From an uncultured Collinsella sp. (GTDB lineage Bacteria > Actinomycetota > Coriobacteriia > Coriobacteriales > Coriobacteriaceae): 5,688 nucleotides of DNA. The position numbers were made by a program, and so were the translations under genes. Below are positions 3,875-5,688 of the stretch, piece by piece. Below the pieces are notes generated by a model, which ran no database searches, was not told the DNA's origin, and was given only the letters and a program-made list of their open reading frames with translations. The number at the start of each line of letters is the position of its first letter. Within the stretch, counting starts at the first letter, position 1. The DNA is taken from positions 1 to 5,688 of the forward strand of contig CATYHY010000097.1 in NCBI GenBank assembly GCA_958407085.1, in the 5' to 3' direction.

Positions 3875-3906
3875 AATGTGACAAAGGGACTGCCCTTTGT
3901 CACATT
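3875..3906. repeat. REP-like palindrome, copy 2
   Basis: AATGTGACAAAGGG (3875-3888) and CCCTTTGTCACATT (3893-3906) form a perfect 14-bp inverted repeat with loop ACTG. It is the same sequence as the palindrome at 1541-1572 apart from the centre. The rest of the gene-free stretch 3739-3996 holds the antisense-RNA region, a small tandem 9-mer (GGCACAACT/C, 3844-3861) and the TetR promoter region. Confidence 0.8.
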
Positions 3907-3926
3907 CCAAATATTGCCTTTACGTG

Positions 3927-3967
3927 TTGATACACACGGTGTGCAATAATACTCGCACTGTGCAATA
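3927..3967 (+). promoter_or_regulatory. Promoter/operator region of the TetR gene
   Basis: TTGATA (3927-3932) is a good -35 candidate, with only a weak -10 (TACTCG) at 17 bases. The dyad CACAC-G-GTGTG (3933-3943) lies beside it, and TGTGCAATA occurs twice, at 3940-3948 and 3959-3967, 19 bp or about two helical turns apart. Such repeats next to a TetR-family gene suggest autoregulation by its own product. Confidence 0.4.
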
Positions 3968-3996
3968 GCGTACAGTCTGAGTAACAAGGAGGACGC

Positions 3997-4707
3997 TTGT
4001 CCCAGCTCGAGAAATGTGATCGCCGGTCCCTTCGCTCGCAGCGCGCCCTTCGCCAGGCGCTTGCCAGCGAGCTTGCCGAAAGCGGCGACCTTTCGCGCAT
4101 TAACGTCGCGTCGCTCACCGAGCGCGCCGGTCTTACGCGTCGAACGTTCTATTCGCACTACCGCGATATCCCCGACTTTATCAGTCAGATCGAGGACGGC
4201 CTGCTTGCCGAGATTCGCGAGCGGGTGGAGCTTATCACCGCAGCTCAATTACCCGATCTTTACCGCAACATCGACGAGCTCGAGCCGGCACCCGGTTCGG
4301 TTGAGCTGCTTCGCTATCTTGCGGCTAATCGCGACCTTATCGGGGCCCTACTGGGTCCGGGCGGCGACCCCGCCTTTATTAAAAAGATCATCGATACCGC
4401 ACGCGAGGCCGTGGTGCCGCGTGCACAGACGGGCATCTTGGGCCTGGCACTGGGCACCTTCTTTGACTACTACGTTACCTATGTCGTGAGTGCCGAGGTC
4501 GGCCTGATTCAGCGCTGGTTTGAGCGTGGGCTCACCGAATCGCCCGAGACCATGGCGCGCATTATGACGGTTATCGCCTTTGTGCGCCCCGGCGACCTGT
4601 ATGGCCAACCCATCGATATCAACGTGCCGGAATACGGCATGAAGCTATTGAATCTGCAGCTCGAGGACGCGGTCGACACCACCGCAACCGTCGAGTCCAA
4701 CAACTAA
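3997..4707 (+). CDS. TetR/AcrR-family transcriptional regulator
   Basis: The product has 236 residues. The N-terminal DNA-binding domain (about 10-62) shows the TetR helix-turn-helix as INVASLTERAGLTRRTFYSHY (about 35-55), including the hallmark TFYSHY before the fourth helix. The remainder is a helical ligand/dimerisation domain resembling the C-terminal domains of TetR regulators near metabolic operons; the ligand is unknown. The start is TTG, chosen because AAGGAGG (3986-3992) lies 4 bases upstream and no ATG or GTG fits better. The stop is 11 bases before the next gene, so the two are probably cotranscribed and the regulator likely controls the dehydratase activase as well as itself. A final segment (about 193-236) with FVRPGDLYGQPIDINV is extra relative to a minimal TetR protein. 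Confidence 0.9.
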   Translation: MSQLEKCDRRSLRSQRALRQALASELAESGDLSRINVASLTERAGLTRRTFYSHYRDIPDFISQIEDGLLAEIRERVELITAAQLPDLYRNIDELEPAPGSVELLRYLAANRDLIGALLGPGGDPAFIKKIIDTAREAVVPRAQTGILGLALGTFFDYYVTYVVSAEVGLIQRWFERGLTESPETMARIMTVIAFVRPGDLYGQPIDINVPEYGMKLLNLQLEDAVDTTATVESNN

Positions 4708-4718
4708 GAGGAGAGACA

Positions 4719-5688
4719 ATGAGCAAACTCGTCGAGGGCATCAAGGACCGCATGGTCGCTGCCGCACGCGAGGCCGCGCCCGCCGTGGTGGACGCCGCGC
4801 AGAAGGCCGCGACCGCAGCTGCCGAGAAAGTTGCCGAGGCAGTTGCCGATGCCAAGAACGCGGCAGGGGAGACGTCCGTCGCTAGCGAGCTCGCCACTGC
4901 CGCTGAGCCCGTAGCCGCCGCCCACGCCCCCGAAGGCGCGATCTTCAACCCCGAGAACGCTCGCGGCAACCTGCACCTGGGCATCGACGTGGGCTCCACC
5001 ACCGTTAAACTTGCCGTGCTCAACGACGACAACCAGATCGTCTACGCCAAGTACCAGCGCCACCACACCGACGTCCGTGCCTGCGCCCGCGACCTGTTCG
5101 AGGGCGCTGCGACCGTGCTGCCGACGGCCCAGATGACCTGCGCCATCACCGGCTCGGGCGGCCTTCTGCTGTCCCAGTGGCTCGACCTGGAGTTTGTCCA
5201 GGAGGTCATCGCCAGTAAGCGTGCCGTCGAGACCCTCATCCCGGCCACCGATGTCGCCATCGAGCTGGGCGGCGAGGACGCCAAGATCATCTACTTCGAT
5301 AACGGCATCGAGCAGCGCATGAACGGCACCTGCGCCGGCGGTACGGGCGCCTTCATCGACCAGATGGCCACTCTGCTGCACACCGACGCCAGCGGCCTTA
5401 ACGAACTCGCGGCCAACGCCACCACCATCTATCCCATCGCCAGTCGTTGCGGCGTTTTTGCCAAGACCGACGTGCAGCCGCTGCTCAACGAGGGTGCCCG
5501 CCCCGAAGACGTGGCCGCCTCCATCTTCCAGGCCGTCGTGACCCAGACCATCTCGGGCCTGGCGTGCGGCCGTCCCATCCGCGGCAACGTCGCCTTCCTG
5601 GGCGGCCCGCTGCAGTATCTCTCCGAGCTGCGTCACCGCTTCTACCTCACGCTCAACCTGGACGAGGAGCACCGTATCGTGCCCCAAA
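4719..5688 (+). CDS. 2-hydroxyacyl-CoA dehydratase activase, BadF/HgdC-type ATPase (partial, 3' end outside the window)
   Basis: The frame stays open for 323 codons to the window edge. It encodes an ASKHA-fold ATPase of the HgdC/BcrA-BadF family, which uses ATP to drive single-electron transfer from a [4Fe-4S] cluster to a (R)-2-hydroxyacyl-CoA dehydratase or benzoyl-CoA reductase. Visible are the phosphate-1 loop LGIDVGSTTVKLAV (87-100), phosphate-2 IELGGEDAK (181-189), and both cluster cysteines: Cys205 in NGTCAGGTGAF and Cys244 in SRCGVFAKTDV, 39 residues apart as in Acidaminococcus HgdC (Cys127/Cys166). Residues 1 to about 82 form an Ala/Lys/Glu-rich helical extension absent from HgdC. 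The end is not seen; many relatives are very large fusions carrying a second activase and a dehydratase-like domain, and this may be one. GAGGAG at 4708-4713 sets the start, 11 bases after the TetR stop. Confidence 0.88.
   Translation, partial: MSKLVEGIKDRMVAAAREAAPAVVDAAQKAATAAAEKVAEAVADAKNAAGETSVASELATAAEPVAAAHAPEGAIFNPENARGNLHLGIDVGSTTVKLAVLNDDNQIVYAKYQRHHTDVRACARDLFEGAATVLPTAQMTCAITGSGGLLLSQWLDLEFVQEVIASKRAVETLIPATDVAIELGGEDAKIIYFDNGIEQRMNGTCAGGTGAFIDQMATLLHTDASGLNELAANATTIYPIASRCGVFAKTDVQPLLNEGARPEDVAASIFQAVVTQTISGLACGRPIRGNVAFLGGPLQYLSELRHRFYLTLNLDEEHRIVPQ

Noticed and set aside
3652..4248. Minus-strand frame (198 codons) running from the TetR gene into the intergenic region
   Set aside because: It crosses the REP-like palindrome, the antisense promoter and the hairpins, shows no domain, and overlaps the well-supported TetR gene.
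4704..5687. Long minus-strand frame opposite the activase gene
   Set aside because: Gly/Val/Asp-rich shadow; the plus strand encodes a clear ASKHA ATPase with paired cluster cysteines and a good ribosome binding site.

Overview
The window looks like chromosome of a high-GC anaerobic gut actinobacterium of the Coriobacteriia, with Collinsella or a close relative as the best guess. This rests on GC-rich codon use, strong AGGAGG-type ribosome binding sites, a TTG start, and the mix of a PII/ammonium-transport locus, a Cof-type HAD phosphatase and a 2-hydroxyacyl-CoA dehydratase activase. No 16S or other marker gene is present, so the assignment is inference.

Layout. Bases 1-51 are the last codons of an ammonium transporter (amtB), followed by a large inverted repeat and then glnK (259-597), a PII protein lacking the usual modifiable T-loop tyrosine. 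A terminator (614-651) and a promoter (629-656) separate this nitrogen operon from a HAD phosphatase gene (679-1542). At the far end a TetR-type regulator (3997-4707) sits 11 bases upstream of the start of a dehydratase activase ATPase (4719 to the window edge), probably as one transcript.

Between the two conserved blocks is an accessory region of about 2.4 kb, bracketed by two copies of the same palindrome (1541-1572 and 3875-3906). It holds, in order: a 217-bp segment bounded by inverted repeats; a long hairpin; a LexA-box-like operator and a promoter; a 38-codon gene for a membrane peptide; a GC-rich IS110-family element (about 2125-3701); and a hairpin plus a minus-strand promoter.

My reading is that the small peptide gene and the minus-strand promoter are two halves of a type I toxin-antitoxin-like locus: a hydrophobic peptide gene facing a short antisense RNA, with a shared hairpin between them. 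The IS110 element has inserted exactly between the halves, and the peptide's present stop codon lies inside the element's left inverted repeat. The IS has 16-bp perfect inverted repeats at its ends and about 320 bases of structured non-coding DNA after the transposase. Both fit the IS1111 subgroup, where a bridge (guide) RNA is expected downstream of the transposase. The toxin-antitoxin and bridge-RNA readings are inferences from sequence layout; the inverted repeats, promoters, hairpins and reading frames are directly visible.
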